Below, piece after piece: positions 56,286-64,000 of a stretch of DNA of 64,000 nt. The stretch covers positions 124,001-188,000 of the forward strand of contig JAHDBD010000005.1 of the NCBI GenBank assembly GCA_020630575.1. The letters run 5' to 3'. Below the pieces are notes generated by a model, which was not told where the DNA came from, made no database searches, and saw only the letters and a list, made by a program, of their open reading frames with translations. Source of the DNA: Bernardetia sp. GTDB lineage: Bacteria; Bacteroidota; Bacteroidia; Cytophagales; Bernardetiaceae. Every line of letters begins with the position of its first letter. Positions within the stretch are counted from its first letter, which is position 1. The position numbers and the translations under genes are program-made.

Positions 56286-56864
56286 TTACTCTTTTCTTGA
56301 TCTAATACGACTTAATTGCGTAGGTGTGATTCCCAAATAAGAAGCAATGTGATATTGAGCAATTTGATTTTTTAGTTCTTTATGTTCTTTCAAAAAAATC
56401 TCATACCGTTGTTTTGCTTCAAGAGTTACTAACTCAATTTCTCTTTTTTCTTTGTTTACAAAAAACTGTTCTGCCAAAAGACGAGACAAACGCTCTATTT
56501 TGGGATAATCGTCATAGAGCCTTGTAATATTTTCAAAATTAGCAACCCATAGCACACAATCTGTCAGACATTGAATATCAATTAAGTTTTGTTTTTGACT
56601 AACCAAGGAAGAATATGCTCCAACAAATTGATTAGATGTAAAAAATGTTTTGTTGTATTCTTCGCCTTTTTCATTGCTATAAAAAGCTCTCAAAATACCT
56701 GTTTCTACAAAGGCTATTTGTTTACTATACTCTCCCTTTTTGGCAAAAAAGTGTTTTTTAGTCATCTTCTCTTTTTCAAATAAAGATGTAAAAAGTTCTA
56801 ATTCTGTTTCAGAAAAATTGACAATGGAAGACAAAAAATGAGTTAAGGATATAGGTTTTTTCAT
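56286..56864 (-). CDS. Crp/Fnr family transcriptional regulator
   Basis: 192 residues. Cyclic-nucleotide-binding-like N-terminal domain (KGEYSKQIAFVETGILRAFY with the GEEYNKTFF strand) and a C-terminal helix-turn-helix (YHIASYLGITPTQLSRIRS). The Arg and Ser that bind cAMP phosphate in Crp are not evident, which is usual in Bacteroidota members. No FNR cysteines. It may control the adjacent SDR gene (inference). Confidence 0.9.
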   Translation of the reverse strand: MKKPISLTHFLSSIVNFSETELELFTSLFEKEKMTKKHFFAKKGEYSKQIAFVETGILRAFYSNEKGEEYNKTFFTSNQFVGAYSSLVSQKQNLIDIQCLTDCVLWVANFENITRLYDDYPKIERLSRLLAEQFFVNKEKREIELVTLEAKQRYEIFLKEHKELKNQIAQYHIASYLGITPTQLSRIRSRKE

Positions 56865-56949
56865 AGTATGAGCTTATAAATTTGATGAAAAAGTAAAAAT
56901 ATTTTTCTGAATGAGATTTTGTAAATTTGCAGCTCAAATTTAATAAAAA

Positions 56950-58176
56950 ATGAAAAACAAAAGAGTCATAATTATTGGTGGTGGTGCAGGGGGATTTTTT
57001 GCAGCCATTAATTTAAAAGAAAAAAATCCAAATTATAATGTTTCTATTTTAGAACAAACCAATACACTCCTAAAAAAAGTAAAGATTTCGGGTGGTGGGC
57101 GTTGTAATGTTACGCATTCTTGTTTTGAACCTGAAGAACTGACTAAAAATTATCCACGAGGAGAAAAAGAACTTTTAGGCGCATTTTATCAATTTCAACC
57201 TCAAGATATGATAGAATGGCTCAAAAAAAGAGGTGTAAAAACCAAAACGGAAGCAGACGGACGTATGTTTCCTATTTCTAATGATTCTCAGACGATTATA
57301 GATTGTTTTTTGACAGAAGCTAGAAAACTCAATATTGATATTCAAAAAGGCTGTGCCGTTGAAAAATTGATTCCTCCAACAGAAGAAACGCATCAAAAAT
57401 GGCAAATTCAGATAAAAAACAAAGCTAATTTAGAAGCTGATGCGCTTATTATAGCAACTGGAAGTCAACCAAAATCTTGGAAAATGCTTATCGATTTGGG
57501 ACATTCTATTTCAAATCCTGTACCTTCGCTTTTTACAATGGACGTTAAAAATGATGCTCGTTTGAAAGATTTGGCAGGAGTTTCGGTAAGTAATGGGGCA
57601 GTTTGGGCAAAAGACACAAAACTTGCTACTGAAAATGGTGCTGTTTTGGTTACGCATTGGGGACTTTCTGCGCCTGCTGTTTTGCGTCTTTCTGCGTGGG
57701 GAGCGAGAGAACTAGCCGACAAAAATTATAAATTTGAAATGGGTGTAAATTGGATAGAAGATACACCAAAAAACACGCTCAAAACTTTGAAAGCACACCG
57801 AGAAGAATGGCGTAAAAAACAAATTGGAACAATTTCTCCCTTTGAAATTCCGAATCGGCTTTGGAAAAAACTCGTCGAAGCTGCACAAATAGACCTCACT
57901 ACGAACTGGGCATCCCTTTCAAATAATCAATTAGAGAAACTTTCAAACGAACTCACAAAAGGAATATTTCATGTAACTGGAAAAAGCACTTATAAAGATG
58001 AATTCGTAACTTGTGGAGGAATTGCTTTATCAGAAGTTGATTTTAAGACAATGGAAAGTAAAGTTTTGCCTAATCTATATTTTACTGGCGAAGTCTTAGA
58101 TATTGATGCCATTACAGGAGGATTCAATTTCCAAGCTGCATGGACAACAGCGTGGATTGCAGCACAAAACATTTAA
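56950..58176 (+). CDS. BaiN/HI0933-like flavoprotein, FAD-dependent oxidoreductase
   Basis: 408 residues. FAD-binding GGGAGGFFAAINLK near residue 10, the family mark KVKISGGGRCNVTHS at about 44-58, and a C-terminal LYFTGEVLDIDAITGGFNFQ. The arrangement fits the aminoacetone oxidase/BaiN-type family. It has a Rossmann FAD domain with an inserted beta-rich domain between. Reaction and substrate are unknown. The gene is divergent from the Crp/Fnr gene. Confidence 0.93.
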   Translation: MKNKRVIIIGGGAGGFFAAINLKEKNPNYNVSILEQTNTLLKKVKISGGGRCNVTHSCFEPEELTKNYPRGEKELLGAFYQFQPQDMIEWLKKRGVKTKTEADGRMFPISNDSQTIIDCFLTEARKLNIDIQKGCAVEKLIPPTEETHQKWQIQIKNKANLEADALIIATGSQPKSWKMLIDLGHSISNPVPSLFTMDVKNDARLKDLAGVSVSNGAVWAKDTKLATENGAVLVTHWGLSAPAVLRLSAWGARELADKNYKFEMGVNWIEDTPKNTLKTLKAHREEWRKKQIGTISPFEIPNRLWKKLVEAAQIDLTTNWASLSNNQLEKLSNELTKGIFHVTGKSTYKDEFVTCGGIALSEVDFKTMESKVLPNLYFTGEVLDIDAITGGFNFQAAWTTAWIAAQNI

Positions 58177-58330
58177 TTAAATTATGGAAGTTGAAAGAAT
58201 ATCTATACGACTTATTATTTTTTATAATAAAAGTTAAACAAAAATATATGCCTTACTCTTTAGATTGAGTAAAGTACACAGAAATACATTTTTTAAACTC
58301 GTTCTATTTTTACTCAAATTATATAATTAT

Positions 58331-59863
58331 ATGAAAAACATTGTCAATTGGATAGGAACAAAGATATTCTCTACTCGTTTGGAGAGTATAGAAAATTTCA
58401 AAAAGAACCCTTTTGAGGTTCAAGAAAGAGTATTTAAGTATCTGATTGAATCTGGAAAAGATACAGTTTGGGGAAAAGAACACGATTATTTTTCTATCAA
58501 AACTCAAGGACAATTTGCCGAGCGCATTCCTGTTTCTAGCTATGAAGAATTTTACCCCTACATAGAAAGAAGTTTGAAAGGCGAACAAAATTTGCTTTGG
58601 AACAAACCTATTATCGGCTTTTCAAAATCTTCTGGAACGACCAATGCACGCAGCAAATATATTCCTGTTTCGGAAGAAGGATTAGACAAAAATCACTATG
58701 CAGCAGGAAAAGATTTGATTGCTCTGTATGCAAATAACAACCCAGAAACAGGATTTTTCTCTGGAAAAGGATTGGGAGTGGGAGGAAGTATGCAGCCCAA
58801 TCCAGTTACAGGAGAGAAAAATTGTGGTGATGTTTCTGCTCTGATTATGAATCATTTGCCTGCGTGGGCAGAATATCTCAGAACCCCTAGTTTAGAGATT
58901 GCACTGATGGAAAATTGGGAAGAAAAAATGGAAGCGATGGCAAGAGCAAGCTCAAAAGAAAATGTAACAAGCATTCAAGGCGTTCCGACGTGGACACTTT
59001 TTTTGATTAAGAAAATATTAGAAATTACAGGAAAAAAATCAATTTTAGAGGTTTGGCCCAACTTAGAATGCTTTTTTCATGGAGCAGTTTCCTTTACGCC
59101 TTATCGTCAGCTTTTCAAAGAACTTATTCCTTCCGAGCAAATGAATTATATGGAAGTTTATAATGCTTCCGAAGGATTTTTTGCGCTGCAAGACCAAAAA
59201 AATAGCGAAGATTTGTTATTGCTTTTAGATTATGGAATTTATTATGAATTTATTCCTATGGATGAGTGGGACAAAGAAAATCCTAAAACCATAACGCTAC
59301 AAGAAGTAAAACTGAACGAAAAATATGCAATGATTATTTCTACTAATTCAGGTCTTTGGCGATATAATATTGGCGATGTGGTAAAATTTACGTCTTTAAG
59401 TCCATTTAGAATACGAATTGCAGGACGCACAAAACATTTTATTAATGCTTTTGGAGAAGAAGTAGTAGTAGAAAATGCTGATATTGCGCTGGCTTATGCG
59501 TGCGAAAAAACATGCGCAAAACTAAAAGATTATACAGCAGCACCGATTTATATAAAAGACGAAGGAGAAGGAAATCACAAACAAGGAGGACACGAATGGA
59601 TTATAGAATTTGAAAAAAATCCAGAAAATGAAACGCTTTTTGTAGAATCTTTAGATGAGAAGTTAAGGGAAATAAATTCGGATTACGATGCCAAACGAGC
59701 AGGAAATATAGCTTTAGTTATGCCAATCGTTCATTTTGCAGAGCCAAATACGTTTTATAAATGGTTACATTCGAAAGGAAAATTAGGAGGACAGCATAAA
59801 GTTCCACGTCTTTCGAATGATAGAGAATATGTCGATGCGATTTTGGAAGTGATGGAAAAATAA
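58331..59863 (+). CDS. GH3 auxin-responsive-promoter family protein
   Basis: 510 residues from ATG at 58331 (MKNIVNWIGT); upstream extension begins only at a TTG. Acyl-adenylating fold: phosphate-binding FSKSSGTTNARSKYIP near 95-110, YNASEGFFALQD, and SGLWRYNIGDVVKFTSL with the hinge just after. Plant GH3 proteins join amino acids to jasmonate or auxin; bacterial members are uncharacterised and probably form an acyl-adenylate that is passed to an amine. It starts 154 bases after the flavoprotein gene with no terminator seen between them, so they may be cotranscribed. Confidence 0.93.
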   Translation: MKNIVNWIGTKIFSTRLESIENFKKNPFEVQERVFKYLIESGKDTVWGKEHDYFSIKTQGQFAERIPVSSYEEFYPYIERSLKGEQNLLWNKPIIGFSKSSGTTNARSKYIPVSEEGLDKNHYAAGKDLIALYANNNPETGFFSGKGLGVGGSMQPNPVTGEKNCGDVSALIMNHLPAWAEYLRTPSLEIALMENWEEKMEAMARASSKENVTSIQGVPTWTLFLIKKILEITGKKSILEVWPNLECFFHGAVSFTPYRQLFKELIPSEQMNYMEVYNASEGFFALQDQKNSEDLLLLLDYGIYYEFIPMDEWDKENPKTITLQEVKLNEKYAMIISTNSGLWRYNIGDVVKFTSLSPFRIRIAGRTKHFINAFGEEVVVENADIALAYACEKTCAKLKDYTAAPIYIKDEGEGNHKQGGHEWIIEFEKNPENETLFVESLDEKLREINSDYDAKRAGNIALVMPIVHFAEPNTFYKWLHSKGKLGGQHKVPRLSNDREYVDAILEVMEK

Positions 59864-59875
59864 AAGGCGAAAACT

Positions 59876-59916
59876 TTGTCAGTAGTTGTTTTGCAAGCTC
59901 AAAACAACTCTGACAA
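59876..59916. repeat. Long hairpin downstream of the GH3-family gene
   Basis: Arms TTGTCAG-T-AGTTGTTTTG (59876-59893) and CAAAACAACT-CTGACAA (59900-59916), 17 paired bases with one bulged T and a 6-base loop. No T-run follows, so a repeat or RNA-processing hairpin is more likely than a classical terminator. Confidence 0.7.
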
Positions 59917-59986
59917 TAGTTTAGAAGAAGTTCAATAATTGAAAAAAGTTACTTTGAGATATATTTTTATTTTTTAGGTGTATAAT

Positions 59987-60066
59987 TGTAGTAATATGAA
60001 ATACAAATACACAGCTAGAAGCCAAATACATATTGCTCACTTGCTATGAAGCAAGCAAGAACAATA
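59987..60066 (+). repeat. Dispersed repeat family C, copy 1
   Basis: Core AAATACAAATACACAGCT, then GCC-AAATACATA, then CTCACTTGCT/AGCAAGCAAG. Two potential hairpins separated by AATACATA. Copies at 60197-60279 (same strand) and 61115-61194 (opposite strand). Confidence 0.75.
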
Positions 60067-60196
60067 TTCTTATTTTTTATTTATTTTTCGGCAGCCGAGC
60101 ATGAGCTGGAATCCTTTGGCTGGTGTTCTAAAGTGATGAGGGAAGTGATTGTATTTGCTGTTTTTTGTAGTAGTGCATTTTCTATATTTAAATTTT

Positions 60197-60279
60197 TGTT
60201 TAGAATAGCTAAATGCAAATACACGGCAGGGATGCCGAATACATAGTCCTCACTTGCTAAGAAGTAAGCGAGAGCCATT
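60197..60279 (+). repeat. Dispersed repeat family C, copy 2
   Basis: Core AAATGCAAATACACGGC, GCCGAATACATA, then CACTTGCTAAGAAGTAAGCG. The CGGC/GCCG hairpin and the CTTGCT/AGTAAG hairpin are kept despite base differences from copy 1. The stretch between copies 1 and 2 (60067-60196) and the rest of 59864-60436 holds no credible gene. Confidence 0.75.
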
Positions 60280-60436
60280 CATTCAACAGGGGAAAATAAA
60301 TATAATTAATTTTGACTAATTACTTATTTAGTACTACTTTTCAAAAGTCGGTTTTTTAGATTATTGAGTCGAACGTTTAGTGGTATTTCCCGTAAAAAAG
60401 AGTATAAATTATTTACTAATACATAACCTTAATACT

Positions 60437-60850
60437 ATGAAACCTTCATCACCCAATAAAAAACAGTTTCTATCTTTTGACTTCTATGCACAAGCTGTTT
60501 TTTCTTCAGTAGCTTTACTACTTGCTTTGTATAGTATGTTTGATACTATGGCACTTGCGATAGGTCTATGGCTAGTTGTTCCTGTTACACTTTACAATTC
60601 TATCAGTCTTTTAGTACATATTTTTATGGGAAGCTATTCTAAGCAAGTATCATTGTTACGAATTATTCACGCAATACTAGGTTTCATATCTGTGGCAGGT
60701 ATATTATTTTACATCTATAGTGGAGGAACAATAGATGAAGGGTCTTCGTTCTATGTTATTTCATTTGTTCCATTTGTATTTCTGACCTCTTATTTTATTA
60801 TTACTTATTTGGATTTTAAAGCAATGAAATCACAAGTAAGTCAAGAATAA
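60437..60850 (+). CDS. Small four-helix membrane protein of unknown function
   Basis: 137 residues from ATG at 60437 (MKPSSPNKKQ); a frame extension upstream starts at a GTG and is less likely. Four membrane helices: AVFSSVALLLALYSMF, AIGLWLVVPVTLYNSISLLV, IIHAILGFISVAGILFYIY and VISFVPFVFLTSYFIITYL, with short polar loops. No recognised family. Its neighbours are repeats and a broken gene, so its role cannot be guessed. Confidence 0.7.
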   Translation: MKPSSPNKKQFLSFDFYAQAVFSSVALLLALYSMFDTMALAIGLWLVVPVTLYNSISLLVHIFMGSYSKQVSLLRIIHAILGFISVAGILFYIYSGGTIDEGSSFYVISFVPFVFLTSYFIITYLDFKAMKSQVSQE

Positions 60851-60914
60851 CATATACTTATTAGTTTTGTGATTTGCTTTTCGTTTGACAAGTCTGAATT
60901 AAAACCAATAAAAA

Positions 60915-61262
60915 ATGCTACAACTAAGTCCTTCTTGTGAAAACTGTGATAAACTATTACCAAATGAGAGTAATGAAGCAATGATTTGTACTTATTACAA
61001 AGACTGTGTAGAAAATATTTTGTTCAATGTCTGTCCAAACTGTGGAGGTTTTGAGAAGCGACCCTCACGACCAAAGGCCCAACTAGAAAAATATTCCCTG
61101 CTCTGCCTCGCAAGATTGCCGTCGCTTGGTTTTGCCGAGTGGCTTATATGTATTCGGCTTGCAGCCGTGGTTTTTGTATTTCGCTGTTCTACAACAACAA
61201 GCAAAAATATATAAAATTACGCATTTTTTTAAACCGTATGTGCCAGTAACAACAAAAAACCT
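60915..61262 (+). pseudogene. DUF1272 gene interrupted by a repeat
   Basis: The frame starts MLQLSPSCENCDKLLPNESNEAMIC and continues CVENILFNVCPNCGG and RPSRPKAQLEKY, the pattern of DUF1272 zinc-ribbon proteins. Two defects: about four residues carrying one CxxC half (the usual E-C-T-F-C) are missing between MIC and CVENIL, and after EKY the frame enters a family C repeat. Beyond the repeat (61210-61255) the sequence reads K-P-Y-V-P-V-T-T-K, resembling the lost DUF1272 tail. A 99-codon frame remains open through the repeat to 61214, so a chimeric protein could still be made. Confidence 0.7.
61096..61200 (-). repeat. Dispersed repeat family C, copy 3, inserted in the DUF1272 gene
   Basis: On the minus strand (61194 to 61115): TTGTAGAACAGCGAAATACA, ACGGCTGCAAGCCG hairpin, AATACATA, then CACTCGGC. 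Additional GC-richer hairpin sequence (61096-61114) extends it. GC content stands out from the surrounding AT-rich DNA. Confidence 0.7.
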
Positions 61263-61342
61263 AAACTTCAAAAGAAACAAATCTTTATGAAATTTAGGAT
61301 TTTGAAAACTGAATAATATTGACTTTTCTGATTTTAGATTTT

Positions 61343-62422
61343 CTAAGTATATTTTTCTTTTTTAGTTTTCTTTACTGTTTCCAAAAATTCCTTGATTCTT
61401 TGCTCTTGGTCTTTGTGACAAACCAAAAGCACACCATCATAATCTGCGACAATAAAATTATCTAATCCTTGTACAACAGCCAAACGGTCTTTTGAAATTT
61501 TGATAATCGAATTTTTGGTGTCATACGCCATTACATCTCCTGTAATTACATTTTTGTTTTCATCTTTTTTGGCTTGTTCGTGTAATGATTTCCACGTTCC
61601 CAAATCAGACCAACCACAATCACATTGAACGACATAGACATTATCAGCTTTTTCCATTATTCCATAATCAATCGAAATGCCATGGAATTGTGAATAGGCT
61701 TTTTCTAAAGATTTAGCTTCATTTTTGGTATAAAAATCACCTTTCATATCTTCAAAGGCTTCAGAAATATCACTCAAATAAGTATCAAAGGCTTGTGCAA
61801 TCGTTTGTGCATTCCAAATAAAAATACCTGCATTCCATACAAAATCACCACTTTCTAAAAATGATTTTGCCATTTCTAAATTAGGTTTTTCAGTAAACAA
61901 ACGTACTTTTTTCAGATTTCCTTTTTGATTCTCTTCACTCTGGATATAACCATAGCCTGTATCAGGACGTGTTGGTTTGATTCCTAGAGTAACAATTTTA
62001 TCGCTATATTTTGCTGCATCAATCGCAACAGTAAGTTTATCGATAAAACTGTATGTATCCAAAATTACGTGGTCAGAAGGCGTAACAATAATATTAGCCT
62101 CTGGATTTTTGGATTTAATTTTATAAGACGCATACGCAATACAAGGCGCAGTATTACGAAGAAATGGCTCTAATAAAATTTGCTCATCTGAAAAGTTAGG
62201 TAACTGTTCTTTTACCAAGTCTTTGTAGTCTTGATTAGTAACAATGTACATATTTTCAGGCTTACAAACAGGCTCAAAACGCTTGACTGTCTGTTGTAAA
62301 AGTGATTTTCCAGTTCCTAGAATATCTTGAAACTGTTTTGGATAATTACGGCGACTAAAAGGCCAAAAACGGCTTCCAATTCCACCTGCCATAATAATAA
62401 GGTGTGTATTTTTATCTTGCAT
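61343..62422 (-). CDS. manC: Mannose-1-phosphate guanylyltransferase
   Basis: 359 residues, the single-domain form without the isomerase domain of long ManC proteins. Signature G-G-I-G-S-R-F-W-P-F-S-R at 14-25 followed by PKQF, EPFLRNTAPCIAYAS, VTPSDHVI, and FTEKP with E-S-G-D-F-V-W-N-A-G-I-F-I-W. It makes GDP-mannose for glycans such as O-antigen or capsule. No glycan genes are adjacent. Start ATG at 62422. Confidence 0.93.
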   Translation of the reverse strand: MQDKNTHLIIMAGGIGSRFWPFSRRNYPKQFQDILGTGKSLLQQTVKRFEPVCKPENMYIVTNQDYKDLVKEQLPNFSDEQILLEPFLRNTAPCIAYASYKIKSKNPEANIIVTPSDHVILDTYSFIDKLTVAIDAAKYSDKIVTLGIKPTRPDTGYGYIQSEENQKGNLKKVRLFTEKPNLEMAKSFLESGDFVWNAGIFIWNAQTIAQAFDTYLSDISEAFEDMKGDFYTKNEAKSLEKAYSQFHGISIDYGIMEKADNVYVVQCDCGWSDLGTWKSLHEQAKKDENKNVITGDVMAYDTKNSIIKISKDRLAVVQGLDNFIVADYDGVLLVCHKDQEQRIKEFLETVKKTKKEKYT

Positions 62423-62450
62423 ATATTTTTTGTTTATTCAAATACTTTTA

Positions 62451-62927
62451 GACCACAGAGTTAATAGAGTTGAAAGAGGAATGAAAATTCAATATCTGAA
62501 TTCAATTTCCCATCTAGTTACTCCTTTCATTAGTAATTCTACATTAAAATTAATCAATAAACCAACTCTACAATTAGCAAACTTCATATAATTCATAAGT
62601 TGAGCTTTGGTATAGGATGAATTTCGTTTACCGATTTCAATTCTAAAATAACTTTATTTTCTATAACAAAATCAGCTAAAACCACAAGGCATTTTCACAT
62701 CTTTATAAATTACCTCTATTGGTTTTTGTCTTTCTATAAATTATTTTGTGTTCTTCGACAACTCATAGAATAAACATTCTTCATAAACTGATTCTAATAA
62801 ACCCATAACTACAGAATTGTGTACTTCAATACAAGAACCAAGTATCTGCTGCGTAATTTGATTGATTTCCATAATGTGTCTCTAAGTTAAGTGTATTTTC
62901 TCCTTTAGCTCTTTAAACTCTGTGGTC
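62451..62927. repeat. Inverted CTCTGTGGTC-type repeats flanking the dead GxxExxY gene
   Basis: Left arm GACCACAGAGTT-AATAGAGTTG-AAAGAG (62451-62477) and right arm CTCTTTAAACTCTGTGGTC (62909-62927) are inverted copies; the left arm holds a 9-10 base insertion. They enclose the GxxExxY remnant exactly, as terminal repeats of a mobile cassette would. Confidence 0.65.
62489..62872 (-). pseudogene. Broken GxxExxY protein gene
   Basis: Reading the minus strand from ATG 62872: MEINQITQQILGSCIEVHNS, then GLLESVYEECLFYELS, the hallmark start of the GxxExxY family (PD-(D/E)XK-like fold). The family's G-C-x-I-E-V-H and GLLES-V-Y are clear. A TAA interrupts near F-I-E-R-Q-K-P, then frame changes occur before A-D-F-V-I-E-N-K-V-I-L-E-L-K-S and before KAQLMNYMKFANCRVGLLINFNV. 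At least three disabling changes are present. The gene ends WEIEFRY at 62489. Confidence 0.88.
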
Positions 62928-63006
62928 TATAAAATGTATTTAAAATTAAGTATTTTCTCTGTATTCTCTGTAAATCTGTGTTTAATAAATGTATTTCCAA
63001 AGATAC

Positions 63007-64000
63007 CTAAACCTCCCAACCTTTCACAAACTCAAATTTTCCTCCATCAAAAAGTCCTTTATCACTTAATTTTAATGAGGGAATTACTAAAAGAGCCATA
63101 AAAGAAAGTGTCATGAAAGGAGCATGAAGTTTTTTTGTAGTTTTTGGGTTTGTCATTAAAGTTTTTGCAAATTTATCAATTTGAGCATATTTTTTACCTA
63201 CAAGTTCACCATTTTCTAAAGACATAATTCCTGCAACTGGAAGAGGCAAAACTTGATTTTCGTTTTCATCTTCTTTTCCACTTGTTGCTGACACTCCTCC
63301 TTTTTCTCTAATTACTAAGTTGACAGCTTTCATCAAATCTTCATCTGTAACTCCTACAGCTACGATATTATGCGAATCATGTGCGACACAAGAAGCAATT
63401 GCACCACGTTCTAAACCAAAATTTTTGATAAAAGAAATTGCAATCGGAGCATCAGAAGTATAACGATTGACAACAGCCATTTTTAAAATATCTTTTTCAA
63501 TATTTGAAATTAAATTCCCATTAGTATCTGTCAAATCATCAATTTCCACAAAAACAGGATTTGTAATTAGTTGTCCGTCCAATGCCTCAATGACTGGAAT
63601 TTGTGTCATTTGCTCATCATTTTCTACTACTTTACTTCTCTTTATTTCAAAATCAGATGCTTTCTTTTGTTTTACATCAAACTGATTGATAGCCTTTGTT
63701 TCTACATCTTTAATAAATGATTTTCCATTTTCTGCTACTTTTTCGCCATTGATGTAAGTTTCCAAAACCTCAAAGTTTTCTAAATCTTTTACAATAATAA
63801 AATCTGCTTTATCACCTTCTCTTAATTGTCCAACTTCAAGGTTATAATGTGCAATAGGATTGATACAAGCAGCTTTCAGTACTTTAAATTTATCTATTCC
63901 TAACTTTATAGCTCGTTTTACAAGTAAATTAATATGTCCTTCAATAAGGTCGTCTGGGTGTTTGTCGTCTGAACAAAACATCATGTTTTCATAATGTTCT
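63007..64000 (-). CDS. ade: Adenine deaminase, C-terminal part
   Basis: The frame is open to the right edge, so the N-terminal metal-binding half is outside the window. Visible: [18 protein letters not shown] (active-site aspartate region), the [24 protein letters not shown] barrel closure, [36 protein letters not shown] with the second conserved motif of this family, and the terminal [14 protein letters not shown]. The enzyme converts adenine to hypoxanthine and ammonia in purine salvage. Confidence 0.93.
   Translation of the reverse strand, partial: EHYENMMFCSDDKHPDDLIEGHINLLVKRAIKLGIDKFKVLKAACINPIAHYNLEVGQLREGDKADFIIVKDLENFEVLETYINGEKVAENGKSFIKDVETKAINQFDVKQKKASDFEIKRSKVVENDEQMTQIPVIEALDGQLITNPVFVEIDDLTDTNGNLISNIEKDILKMAVVNRYTSDAPIAISFIKNFGLERGAIASCVAHDSHNIVAVGVTDEDLMKAVNLVIREKGGVSATSGKEDENENQVLPLPVAGIMSLENGELVGKKYAQIDKFAKTLMTNPKTTKKLHAPFMTLSFMALLVIPSLKLSDKGLFDGGKFEFVKGWEV

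Noticed and set aside
59876..59916. Rho-independent terminator after the GH3-family gene
   Set aside because: The stem is long, but there is no T-run after either arm, so it is listed as a repeat-type hairpin.
60046..60246. Open frames of about 65 codons on both strands among the family C repeats
   Set aside because: They are made largely of repeat sequence, overlap each other on opposite strands and show no protein-like pattern.

Overview
This window looks like chromosome from an AT-rich member of the Bacteroidota, most likely a marine-type member of the order Cytophagales. The signs are a giant secreted protein with a type IX secretion C-terminal sorting domain, an S46 dipeptidyl peptidase, a type III glutamine synthetase, a methylmalonyl-CoA mutase small subunit, the Bacteroidota form of the type VI secretion tube protein (TssD), and promoters that fit the Bacteroidota pattern (TTG, 20 bases, TAnnTTTG). 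The genus-level assignment is inference only.

Layout. 1-1.2 kb: end of a fused double-ATPase peptide ABC transporter gene. 1.3-4.3 kb: a compact cassette of an extended TssD/Hcp, a metzincin-like metalloprotease and a lipoprotein, read here as a type VI secretion effector-immunity module. 4.5-19.7 kb: mostly housekeeping and envelope genes (FtsX-like permease, S46 peptidase, outer-membrane barrel, anmK, parE, enoyl-CoA hydratase family, carotenoid oxygenase, glnN). 20.1-23.3 kb: a second, decaying TssD module (broken TssD, an intact unknown large protein, an overlapping lipoprotein, and a remnant of another lipoprotein gene). 23.4-26.5 kb: fumC, an unknown gene and an M23 peptidase. 26.9-37.6 kb: one 3578-residue secreted repeat protein. 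38-41.2 kb: a lipoprotein and a membrane protein with a degenerate Hsp70-like half. 41.5-48.6 kb: AEC transporter, TPR protein, purQ, SRPBCC protein, mutA, a Cas6 with no CRISPR array or other cas gene in the window, and a SnoaL-like protein. 48.9-59.9 kb: membrane, lipoprotein, rimM, MarR, RavA-type AAA, SDR, Crp/Fnr, BaiN-like flavoprotein and GH3-family genes. 59.9-63 kb: a repeat-rich accessory patch with a DUF1272 gene interrupted by a repeat, manC, and a dead GxxExxY gene between inverted repeats. 63-64 kb: the C-terminal part of adenine deaminase.

The most interesting content is the pair of TssD-led cassettes (one apparently intact, one broken) about 18 kb apart; several families of small hairpin repeats, one of which sits just upstream of start codons and probably in 5' leaders; the solitary Cas6; and the Hsp70-like membrane protein. 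No rRNA, tRNA, CRISPR array or transposase gene was recognised. Most genes appear to be single transcription units or short operons separated by hairpin terminators.
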